From contig OY756965.1 of the NCBI GenBank assembly GCA_963580455.1, forward strand, positions 6,398,501-6,462,500: a stretch of DNA of 64,000 nt. Direction: 5' to 3'. This stretch comes from Euonymus europaeus (taxonomy: Eukaryota; Streptophyta; Magnoliopsida; Celastrales; Celastraceae). A program made the position numbers and the translations under genes. Each line of letters begins with the position of its first letter. The stretch's first letter is position 1. Of the stretch, positions 1 through 7,964 are shown in pieces. Below the pieces are notes generated by a model. That model searched no databases. It was not told the origin of the DNA and was given only the letters and a program-made list of their open reading frames with translations.

Positions 1-603
1 GAAAGATTGTTGGTCCAAGGGGAGACCAAAGCTGCAATGCTGGTATTGCAAGAAGCCAGGTCATGTAGAAAAATTCTGTAAGCAAAAACAAAGGCAGTCC
101 CAGTGTGCAACTTCACGGCAATCTAACTTTTTAGAAGATCAAGTGAAGCAGCAGGAGGATCATCTTTTCATTTCCATCATATCTTCACAAACAGCACCAA
201 TAAATTCTTGGCTTATTGACAGTGGATGTAGCTAAGGATGCTAATCCGTTTACTACACTTGATCAATCAGTGAGAACCAACGAGAAGATAGGAAATGGAT
301 AGTTTGTAGAAGCTGATGGGAAAAGCAACAGTTGAGATTGAGACTAAAAAAGATACAAAGCTTATCTTTGATTTCTTGATTATACCTAGCTTCGATCAGA
401 ATTTACTTAGTGTAGCTCAAATGGTTAAGAAGGTCTACTCTTTGGGGTTCCAAGATAGTTGTTGCAATATTTATGATCCAAACAATGTAGAAATAGTCAG
501 AATTGGTATGGTAGGTGACAGTTTTCCTCTTAACTGCAAAGTTATGGAACATTCTGTATATAGTGTCACTGCTAATGAGTCTAGGCTTTTGGCACATAAG
601 GTA

Positions 604-899
604 GGTGATAGAGGTGTCGATTATATGTATAAGACAAGTAGCCGGTGAAAATTGAGTAGAGCACTTGTAATCTTTTTATTGCTGCGTTGTTATTTTGCCG
701 TTTTTTGGAAATTAGTAAAATGGGGTGGAATATCAGGTAAAGGGCAGAATTTGGGCAAGAAGTATATCGGGAGGGCCTAACTCCTCGAAAGTTAGGGTTA
801 TCTTGTTCTTGTTGGATCAGTATCCTATTAAACAATTTTACCTTCCTTTTCCTTGAGAGTAGATATTTATTTGCACGTGATCTATTTTTACCCTATCAA
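604..899. mobile_element. Short insertion at a TA dinucleotide inside the old copia
   Basis: Removing this segment joins TGGCACATAAGG-TA (591-603) to TATGGCCACTACCATATG (900 on) and restores the copia motif W-H-x-R-Y-G-H-Y-H-M-K-G-L. The insert is flanked by TA on both sides (602-603 and 900-901). Its ends are weakly inverted (GGTGATAGAGG against TTGATAGGG). TA duplication is the signature of Tc1/mariner elements, but the termini do not match the usual Stowaway ends, so the family is uncertain. There is no coding capacity. Confidence 0.5.
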
Positions 900-1304
900 T
901 ATGGCCACTACCATATGAAAGGTTTGAAATATGCAAGCTTGAAAGGATTGATTAATGATTTGTTTATGGGTACCTTCAATGATGATGCTTGTGAACCATG
1001 TCAACTCAAGCAAGCTTCACATAACATATTTCCAACTAATGCTACTTGGAGAGCCAAGGAGAAATTGAAATTGTTACACATAGACATGTGTGGGCAAATG
1101 AGCATTCCATCATTGAGTGAAATAGATATTGCATTCTATTTATTGATGACTTAACTAGGATATTTTCCGAAAGAGAAATCTCAGGCGTTCTCCGTGTTCA
1201 AATAATTTAAGACATTGGTGGAAGCTCAAAGTGGCAGGAAAATTGAAGTGTTGAGATCATACAATGGAAGGGAATTCAATTCAGTAGCACTTAATTTTTT
1301 TTGT

Positions 1305-1992
1305 TATGATACTTGGACTCGGGTACGAGTGTTCAGTATGGGTACAGATCCGTGTGTCAGGTTCTTCAAATTGAAAATTCATGGGTACGTAGACACCGTT
1401 CAAAAAGTAGGATACTGGTACGGAGACACTGTCCAAAAATTGGCCACATGTATGGGGATATGTCATCTTAATATATAAGCCACATCTTACTATATAAGCC
1501 CAGGATTTTATGTAATTACCAATTAACGGGATTTGACTTTGGCTAGTTTTCAAGATATAATTAAAAGAAAACCCAGTTAGAGATGACCAATCTTGGCATT
1601 GAGATTCTAATTAGTAAATTCATAGTTTGATAGTCATGTATTTCATAAATGCCCAATAAAACATGGCCCATCTAGATTTAGTTGCCCAATAAAGGATGGT
1701 CTCGAAGAATCCAGAGAGGAAAGATGGCTCTACGTCTTCAGATTCTTCCCTCTCGTCATTTGCAAGACTGCGTCTTCTCTGTTAAGATCTTTAGAGCCTC
1801 CATTCCCTTCTGGGTCAATATCATGACCACCCCCACCTCTCTCAGACCCAAGTGCAAAAGCAAGGCCATCTCCATCGCAGCTGTGTCTAGAATATTTTTG
1901 CCGAGTCCGACCCAGAGCCCATACCAATACCAACGTCGTGTCATGTCGACAAGAGTATGGCATGGTCAGGTGACGAGTCTGGGTATCATAGG
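1305..1992. mobile_element. Non-autonomous DNA transposon with TTTTTTTGT duplication
   Basis: The segment is flanked by the 9-mer TTTTTTTGT at 1296-1304 and 1993-2001. Excising it rejoins the integrase reading L-N-F-F with C-Q-E-A-G-I-V-H-x-L-T, as expected for a copia integrase. The ends are short inverted repeats (TATGATAC near 1305; GTATCATA at 1983-1990). A 9-bp duplication suggests a Mutator-like element, but 8 bp (hAT) cannot be excluded because the target is a T run. Open reading frames inside (e.g. 1682-2017) show no recognised domain. Confidence 0.62.
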
Positions 1993-2305
1993 TTTTTTTG
2001 TCAAGAAGCTGGAATAGTCCATTAACTCACCGTTAGTTCCACACTAGAGCATAATGGAGTTTCAAAAGAAAGAACAGGACAATAAAAACTTCTAGGCAGA
2101 AGCAGTTAATGTTGCCGTTATTTGCTGAACAGAGTGCCAAATAGGGCAATCAAGGGAATGATTCCCATTGAGGCATGGACAGGTTCAAAACCTACAACAA
2201 AACATCTAAGGGTTTTTGGATTTGTTTGCTATTCACATGTTCCATTAGCCAAAGGAACTAAACTTGATCAAAGGGCTTCAGTTGGGATCTTTCTTAGAGA
2301 TGCAG

Positions 2306-2396
2306 TGTGATAAGTACGTGCAGATCTTCAAAAGGATAGGCAGAGGATAGTTTGGTCCTTTGTTGGTTCTTTTGTTACGAGTAGTAGGGTGAGAAT
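2306..2396 (+). repeat. Left part of gypsy 5' LTR
   Basis: The sequence starts with TG directly after the old copia coding block. It reads on after removal of the young copia (2397-7768) into 7769-7964, which ends in CA four bases before the primer site. Start position is uncertain by a few bases because two TG pairs are adjacent. Confidence 0.5.
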
Positions 2397-2612
2397 TGTT
2401 ATTAGCTGTAGAAGAGCTGTAACCCATAATCTAGCTGTATTCCAACCTGTATTCCAAGCAGTATTCCATGTGGGTGTGCCCACATGTCTCCTGTAATATT
2501 TCTATATAATGGGAGGAAATGGTGTGGCTTAAACACACAATTTCCTCACCCGTAATACTACTGCTCTCTCTTTCATATACTACTGCTCTCCCTTTAATAA
2601 TATTCTGTAGCA
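2397..2612 (+). repeat. 5' LTR of the young copia
   Basis: This 216-bp LTR (TG...CA) differs from 7548-7763 at two sites (AAGCAG against AAGCTG; TGTAGCA against TGTAACA). It contains a TATA-like box CTATATAAT at 2502-2510, a perfect hairpin CATGTGGGTGTGCCCACATG at 2467-2486 (8-bp arms, 4-bp loop), and a duplicated TACTACTGCTCTC word near its 3' end. Confidence 0.97.
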
Positions 2613-2624
2613 TGGTATCGGAGC
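2613..2624 (+). promoter_or_regulatory. Primer binding site, initiator tRNA-Met type
   Basis: TGGTATCGGAGC directly follows the 5' LTR. It matches the usual plant copia site TGGTATCAGAGC at 11 of 12 positions and would prime minus-strand DNA synthesis. Confidence 0.85.
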
Positions 2625-3305
2625 CCTGACCGGCTGCTGCCTACAACACCACTTCATCTTTTTGTCTCCTACCCTGTCAACTCTGTTATTGCTGCCTACT
2701 CACATCGATGTAGATCGACTAGAACCACTCCACTGCCACTGCCGCTGCTTATCGACTAGAACCACTCCACTGCCATGCCTGCGTCTGTGAGGCAATCGGA
2801 GTCCCGGAGGCGAGAGCTCCCCTCTACCCAGTCAACCCGCGCCTGCTTCTTTGAGGCAATCTTCTCCGGTCGACCATCTCTACTGGAGGATCCGAGCTAG
2901 GCGAGCTCGACCGGAGCTGTCCTTGTATCTCTTCTCCGGTCGACCCGCGTCTGCATCTCTGCTGGAGGATCCGAGCTAGGCGAGCTCGACCGGAGCTTCC
3001 CTTATACCGGTGGGCTACGAGCCAGTGATGGTGATTTAGTTCCAAAAATCACCGATTAACCATATTTGAAGTCGCCGGCACTGGTGTGCTTCTGTTTTTG
3101 ACGTCCAGTGATCTCATGATTACCGGATCAAATGTTTGCTTCTCTGGTCTTAAGTTCTCTTGTTGGGTATTGACCGGATCAAATGTTTGCTTCGCTGGTG
3201 TGGCTGCTGGGATGATTATCTAATTATTGGTGATTGCTGGTTTGGCTTATTTCAACTGGCGTATTGAGTATTTGATTGGTGGTGTATAAGATTATTACTA
3301 CCACC
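2625..3305 (+). other. Untranslated leader of the young copia
   Basis: The sequence between primer site and gag is GC-richer than its surroundings and has internal repeats: CTTCTCCGGTCGACC occurs twice (near 2867 and 2932), GGAGGATCCGAGCTAGGCGAGCTCGACCGGAGC-type blocks occur twice (near 2886 and 2964), and CCGGATCAAATGTTTGCTTC occurs twice (near 3124 and 3173). No gene is seen. Such leaders commonly carry packaging signals. Confidence 0.7.
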
Positions 3306-6300
3306 ATGGCAACTCTGAAACTTGATACTGACACAGTTGGGTCTGGATCTCATCCTATCTCATCTGCTCTTGACGCTCCTCGTACCGAAAATTCACGTGC
3401 TGAAGTCTTTACTGGTTCTATAAGACTAGTAGATGAAAAACTTGATGGAATTGTGGCCTATCCATTATGGAGGAAGAATGTGTTGAAAGCCTTACAAGGC
3501 ATGGGCCTTGAACATCATTTGTCTGATGATGCTCCATTATCTAGTTTTGTTGATTACAAAACCTGGATCATGCGTGATGCCAGACTTTTTAGTCAACTAA
3601 TGAATTCCATGGATAGATCAGTCAAGATATTATTCTCCAGTGCAGATACTGTACTAATGAATTCCATGGATAGATCGGTCGAGATATTATTCTCCAGTGC
3701 AGATACTGTCAAAGAACTCTGTATGTCTATTGAAGAAACATATTCATCCTCTCAGGATATGTCCCGCTTATATGATGTCATGAACGGTCTATTCCGATCA
3801 AAACAAGGAGATAAACCTCTCCAAGAACACTTTGCACAGTTTAAGAGTCTATCTGATGAGTTTGCAAGACTCTTTCCCTTCACCAGCAGTATGAGTCAAT
3901 TTAATGAACAACGGATGCAGATTGTGGTTGTTTGTTTTTTGGCTAGTCTGAATCAAGATTTGGAAGGTGTTCGGGCTCAAATTTTATCAGGTAAAGATAT
4001 TCCTACTCTTTCAGATACTTATCGTAGGATAAGTCGTTCTTTGCTTCGAGAGGATTCTCCACGGGTTCCATCTTCCGGAGGGGAGCATCCTCATTCTGCC
4101 TTTGCTGCTTATCGGGGAGGAAGCCGTGGTCGAGGGCGCAACCGCGGTGGTCGCAGTCGAGGTCCTGGTGACCCTGAAACTCGTACCTGTCATCATTGTG
4201 GGGAAACTGGCCATATTCGTCCCCAGTGCTGGAAATTACATGGCAAGCCGGTTGCTAGTGTTGCAGTAGCAGAATCTAATACTTCTTCTGGTCGACGTAT
4301 TGTGGAAATGACAGATGATGAATTTTCTAGATACACTCGACATCAGATTGAAAATTCCACGGACTCACCTGCAGCACCACATGAAGGTAATTCTACTGCC
4401 TGTTTAGCCACCAATCGTACATGGGTTCTTGATTCCGGATGTACACACCACTTGACTAATTCTTCAGGTACTCTTTCTAACTATTATTTGACACCTGATC
4501 ATCATGGTATTACTGTGGCCAATGGTTCTAATTTAAAAGTTCATGGTTGTGGTTTTGCCAAAATATCACCGGCAATGGTTCTTTCCAATGTTCTTTATAC
4601 ACCTCAGAATCCTTTTAATCTGTTATCGATTGGGAAAATCACTCGTGATTTACAGTGTTCGGTGACATTCTTCCCTTCTTCTTGTGTTCTTCAGGATCTT
4701 ACGACGAAGAAGACTATCAGTAGTGGTCGACTGGTTGATGGTCTGTATGTGTTGGATGAGAATTCTGTTACAGCTTATTCTGGTGTGGATTCTCTCCCAT
4801 TCATCCTTCATTGCCGATTGGGTCATCCATCTTTATCCACTTTAAAATGTTTGTTTCCTATGTTCAAGTCTATGAGTCAGTTATCATACGAGTCTTGTCA
4901 TTTGGCTAAAACTACTCGCGTTTCTTATCCTGTTAGACAAAATAAACGTGTTTCTATTCCTTTTGAGTTGATTCATTCTGATATTTGGGGTCCATGTCCT
5001 GTGACATCTGTGTTGGGTTTTAAATATTATGTGACTTTTATTGATGATTTCTCTCGTCTTACTTATCTTTATTTGATGAAATCTCGCTCTGAGTTATTAT
5101 CTGTGTTTCAGACTTTTGTTTTGGAAATCCAAAACCAGTTTCAGACAAATATTCGAGTACTTCGGAGTGATAACGGTGGGGAATACATGTCTACCCCTCT
5201 GCTTGATTTTCTTCGCCAACATGGCATAGTTCATCAAACATCTTGTGCTTATACTCCACAACAAAATGGGGTCGCTGAAAGGAAAAATCGTCATCTTTTA
5301 GATATGGCCCGTTCTCTAATGTTTCAAATGCATGTTCCTAAACATTTTTGGAGTGATGCTGTGTTAACTGCATGTTATCTCATTAATCGACTTCCTTCTT
5401 CCGTTCTTGATGGTATGTCTCCTTTCTTTGTTTTACTACCTCACCAGAGTTTGTTTCCTTTATCTCCCAGATTTTTTGGATGTACTGTTTATGTTCGTGA
5501 TGTTCGTCCTCAACAAACTAAACTTGATGCTCGTGCTTTGCGTTGTATTTTTCTTGGTTACTCTAAAAATCAAAAAGGATACCGTTGTTACTCTCCTGAT
5601 CTCCGTCGCTATCTTGTGTCATCCGATGTCTCTTTTGAGGAATCTATTCCTTTCAAGTTTTATGACTCTTCCGATCTTCGTATATCGGATGCTTCTCTTC
5701 CCTCATCTCTCGTTAGGAATGATGATTTTTTTATCTATCATGTTACTAATTATTCTACAGATTCTTCTCCACCACCTCCAGCACCAGCATCCATGGCTCC
5801 TACTGAGACAGTCTCTTTGTCCTCAGATCCGGTGAGTAACTCTTTATCTGAGGTTCCTGTTTCCTCTCCTGTTACTAATACTCCCCTAGCCAATCGTCGT
5901 CCATATCGTTCTTGCAGGGATCATCCCCGCTATAGAGAATCTTTCCGTGGTTTGTCTGCTTCTTTACAAGCGTCTATCTCCACTCTTGACACTCACTTTG
6001 TTCCCCGAACTGTATCTGAAGCTCTCACTCATCCGGGTTGGTGTGCTGCTATGCAAGAGAAGATGCGAGCACTTGAACACAATTGTACCTGGGACCTGGT
6101 TGCTCTTCCTTCCTCCAAGAAAGCCATTGGCTGTAAATGGGTGTTTACGGTCAAACTTCATCCCGATGGTTCTTTGGCTCGCCTCAAAGCTCGCCTTGTT
6201 GCAAAAGGCTATGCCCAAACCTATGGTGTGGACTACTTTGAAACATTCTCTCCAGTTGCTAAAATGGCGTATGTTCGCTTATTTATATCACTGGCAGCCT

Positions 6301-6359
6301 CTCGCCATTGGCCCTCTATCAACTTGATGTCAAAAATGCCTTCCTCCACGGTGATTTAG
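3306..6359 (+). CDS. Copia gag-protease-integrase and start of RT (frameshifted)
   Basis: Start chosen at 3306 because CCACCATGG is a strong initiation context; an in-frame ATG at 3276 is also open. The N-terminal gag is followed by an arginine/glycine-rich stretch and a zinc knuckle CHHCGETGHIRPQC (about 4189-4230), the aspartic protease motif VLDSGCTHHLT (about 4426), a GAG-pre-integrase domain with HCRLGHPS (about 4809), the integrase core (DIWGP, RSDNGGEY, PQQNGVAERKN) and the opening of RT (GCKWVF to FSPVAKM). Oddities: a 57-bp in-frame tandem duplication in gag (3597-3653, 3654-3710), a tyrosine where the first Cys of the integrase CxxC pair is expected (YESC, about 4889), and loss of one base near 6311 that moves the rest of RT into another frame. 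Confidence 0.93.
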   Translation: MATLKLDTDTVGSGSHPISSALDAPRTENSRAEVFTGSIRLVDEKLDGIVAYPLWRKNVLKALQGMGLEHHLSDDAPLSSFVDYKTWIMRDARLFSQLMNSMDRSVKILFSSADTVLMNSMDRSVEILFSSADTVKELCMSIEETYSSSQDMSRLYDVMNGLFRSKQGDKPLQEHFAQFKSLSDEFARLFPFTSSMSQFNEQRMQIVVVCFLASLNQDLEGVRAQILSGKDIPTLSDTYRRISRSLLREDSPRVPSSGGEHPHSAFAAYRGGSRGRGRNRGGRSRGPGDPETRTCHHCGETGHIRPQCWKLHGKPVASVAVAESNTSSGRRIVEMTDDEFSRYTRHQIENSTDSPAAPHEGNSTACLATNRTWVLDSGCTHHLTNSSGTLSNYYLTPDHHGITVANGSNLKVHGCGFAKISPAMVLSNVLYTPQNPFNLLSIGKITRDLQCSVTFFPSSCVLQDLTTKKTISSGRLVDGLYVLDENSVTAYSGVDSLPFILHCRLGHPSLSTLKCLFPMFKSMSQLSYESCHLAKTTRVSYPVRQNKRVSIPFELIHSDIWGPCPVTSVLGFKYYVTFIDDFSRLTYLYLMKSRSELLSVFQTFVLEIQNQFQTNIRVLRSDNGGEYMSTPLLDFLRQHGIVHQTSCAYTPQQNGVAERKNRHLLDMARSLMFQMHVPKHFWSDAVLTACYLINRLPSSVLDGMSPFFVLLPHQSLFPLSPRFFGCTVYVRDVRPQQTKLDARALRCIFLGYSKNQKGYRCYSPDLRRYLVSSDVSFEESIPFKFYDSSDLRISDASLPSSLVRNDDFFIYHVTNYSTDSSPPPPAPASMAPTETVSLSSDPVSNSLSEVPVSSPVTNTPLANRRPYRSCRDHPRYRESFRGLSASLQASISTLDTHFVPRTVSEALTHPGWCAAMQEKMRALEHNCTWDLVALPSSKKAIGCKWVFTVKLHPDGSLARLKARLVAKGYAQTYGVDYFETFSPVAKMAYVRLFISLAASRHWPSINLMSKMPSSTVI

Positions 6360-7540
6360 AAGAGGAAGTTTATATGGAGCAACCTCCCGGCTTTCTTGCT
6401 CAGGGGGGGAGTCATACCGTATGTAAACTGAGACGCTCACTGTATGGGCTTAAACAGTCTCCTCGAGCTTGGTTTGGGCGATTAAGCATGGTGGTTAAGC
6501 AGTTTGGTATGCATCAATCAGAGAAGGACCATACGGTATTCTACCGTCGTCACTCTGCTGGTTGTATTTTTCTGGTCGTGTATGTTGATGATATTGTCCT
6601 TACTGGAGATGATACTGATGGGATTGTTGCTCTGAAGTCTTTCCTACAATCTAAGTTTCAAACTAAAGATTTGGGACTTCTCAAATACTTCTTGGGGATT
6701 GAAGTAGCAAGATGTAAAAAAGGTATCTTCTTGTCCCAAAGAAAGTATGTCTTGGACTTATTACATGATGCTGGTTTATTCAAAGCCAAAGGGGTTGAAT
6801 CTCCGATGGATCCAAGTGTAAAATTATTTCCAGATGATGGTGCATTATTTGCTAATCCTGATAGATATCGTCGTATGGTTGGCAAGTTGAACTATTTGAC
6901 TACCATGACCCGACCTGATATAGCATATCCAGTAAGCATTGTTAGTCAATTTATGGCTAATCCGCGTATTCCTCATTGGAATGCTGTGGTACGTATTCTC
7001 CGCTATCTTCAAAATAGTCCAGGAAAAGGATTGGAGTTTCAAGATCATGGTCATTTATTAACTGAGGGATATTCTGATGCTGATTGGGCTAGAAATCCAT
7101 TTGATCGACGTTCTACATCGGGATTTACAGTCTTCTTGGGAGGTAATTTAATTGCATGGAAAAGTAAGAAACAAGATGTGGTTGCTCGCTCCAGTGCTGA
7201 AGCTGAATATCGTGCTATGGCACTAGCAGCCTCAGAAATTATGTGGCTTCGGCAATTATTGACGGAATTGGGGGAAAATCCTGGAGGTCCTACTGAACTT
7301 TGGTGTGATAATCGTTCTGCTATATATATAGCTACAAATCCGGTATATCATGAGCGGACCAAACATATTGAAGTGGATTGTCATTTTATTCGTCATGCAT
7401 ATCGACGAAAGATTCTTAAATTTGGGTCTGTTCGATCCAGTGAACAATTGGCTGATTTACTTACCAAGCCATTATCCGGTTCTCGTGTTCATCATCTATG
7501 TAACAAGCTGGGTATGCTAGATATTTATGCTCCAGCTTGA
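6308..7540 (+). CDS. Copia RT core and RNase H (second frame)
   Basis: This continues the polyprotein after a one-base frameshift. RT motifs in order: YQLDVKNAFLHGDL, LYGLKQSPRAW and the catalytic YVDDIVLTG (about 6580-6606). RNase H motifs: SDADWARNP, KSKKQDVVARSSAEAEY, WCDNRSAIYIA and HTKHIEVDCHFIR-type sequence. The stop at 7538-7540 is followed at once by the polypurine tract and the 3' LTR. Without recoding, this half would not be translated from the gag start. It has no start context of its own and is listed as the 3' part of the same broken gene. Confidence 0.93.
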   Translation: MALYQLDVKNAFLHGDLEEEVYMEQPPGFLAQGGSHTVCKLRRSLYGLKQSPRAWFGRLSMVVKQFGMHQSEKDHTVFYRRHSAGCIFLVVYVDDIVLTGDDTDGIVALKSFLQSKFQTKDLGLLKYFLGIEVARCKKGIFLSQRKYVLDLLHDAGLFKAKGVESPMDPSVKLFPDDGALFANPDRYRRMVGKLNYLTTMTRPDIAYPVSIVSQFMANPRIPHWNAVVRILRYLQNSPGKGLEFQDHGHLLTEGYSDADWARNPFDRRSTSGFTVFLGGNLIAWKSKKQDVVARSSAEAEYRAMALAASEIMWLRQLLTELGENPGGPTELWCDNRSAIYIATNPVYHERTKHIEVDCHFIRHAYRRKILKFGSVRSSEQLADLLTKPLSGSRVHHLCNKLGMLDIYAPA

Positions 7541-7547
7541 GGGGGGG

Positions 7548-7763
7548 TGTTATTAGCTGTAGAAGAGCTGTAACCCATAATCTAGCTGTATTCCAACCTG
7601 TATTCCAAGCTGTATTCCATGTGGGTGTGCCCACATGTCTCCTGTAATATTTCTATATAATGGGAGGAAATGGTGTGGCTTAAACACACAATTTCCTCAC
7701 CCGTAATACTACTGCTCTCTCTTTCATATACTACTGCTCTCCCTTTAATAATATTCTGTAACA
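7548..7763 (+). repeat. 3' LTR of the young copia
   Basis: Pair of 2397-2612 with two differences, followed by the target duplication AGAAT at 7764-7768. Confidence 0.97.
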
Positions 7764-7964
7764 AGAATAAAGGGGTGTCGCAATTGTATTTGTAGGGTAT
7801 CGAATTATTAGACAATTGGTGGGCTGAGGTTAGGGATGTTATTATCTCCTTTACAGAGAGTGTTTTGAGTGTTATTGATACTTTTCATCGTATAAATTCA
7901 GAGCTACTTGTGATTTTCTTTATTATTACTCTTTTGATCTTCTTTGTGTGTTGGGTAGTTATCA

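Larger units (their letters stand above)
1..2305 (+). mobile_element. Old, broken Ty1/copia retrotransposon (gag end to integrase)
   Basis: Pieces of a copia polyprotein run left to right in several frames. A CX2CX4HX4C zinc knuckle lies at 38-79 (CWYCKKPGHVEKFC). The protease active-site region LIDSGCS near 213-232 is followed directly by a stop. A protease-to-integrase linker is read at 316-600. The GAG-pre-integrase HYHMKGLKYASLKG with its CEPCQL cysteines lies at 903-1010, integrase (LLHIDMCGQM; REFNSVALNFF) at about 1070-1300, and the post-integrase block NRVPNRAIKGMIPIEAW to SVGIFL at 2126-2298. Stops and frameshifts make it a dead relic. It enters from beyond the left edge, so its 5' LTR is not visible. 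Two short elements sit inside it (604-899, 1305-1992), and a gypsy element breaks it at about 2306. A possible continuation is at 11190-11310. Confidence 0.8.
2397..7763 (+). mobile_element. Young Ty1/copia LTR retrotransposon, 5.37 kb
   Basis: A complete element: two 216-bp LTRs beginning TGTTATTAGC and ending CA, a perfect 5-bp target duplication AGAAT (2392-2396 and 7764-7768), a primer site at 2613-2624, a polypurine tract GAGGGGGGG just before 7548, and a gag-pol coding region in the canonical copia order gag-protease-integrase-RT-RNase H. The two LTRs differ at two positions only, so insertion was recent. Coding is interrupted by one frameshift in RT, so this copy is probably non-autonomous. 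It sits in the 5' LTR of a decayed gypsy element. Confidence 0.96.

Noticed and set aside
1682..2017. ORF considered as a captured gene fragment in the DNA element
   Set aside because: No recognisable domain on either strand, and the ORF runs past the element end into copia integrase.
3276..3305. Upstream ATG extending the copia gag by 10 residues
   Set aside because: Weak context; the ATG at 3306 sits in CCACCATGG and gives a normal gag start.
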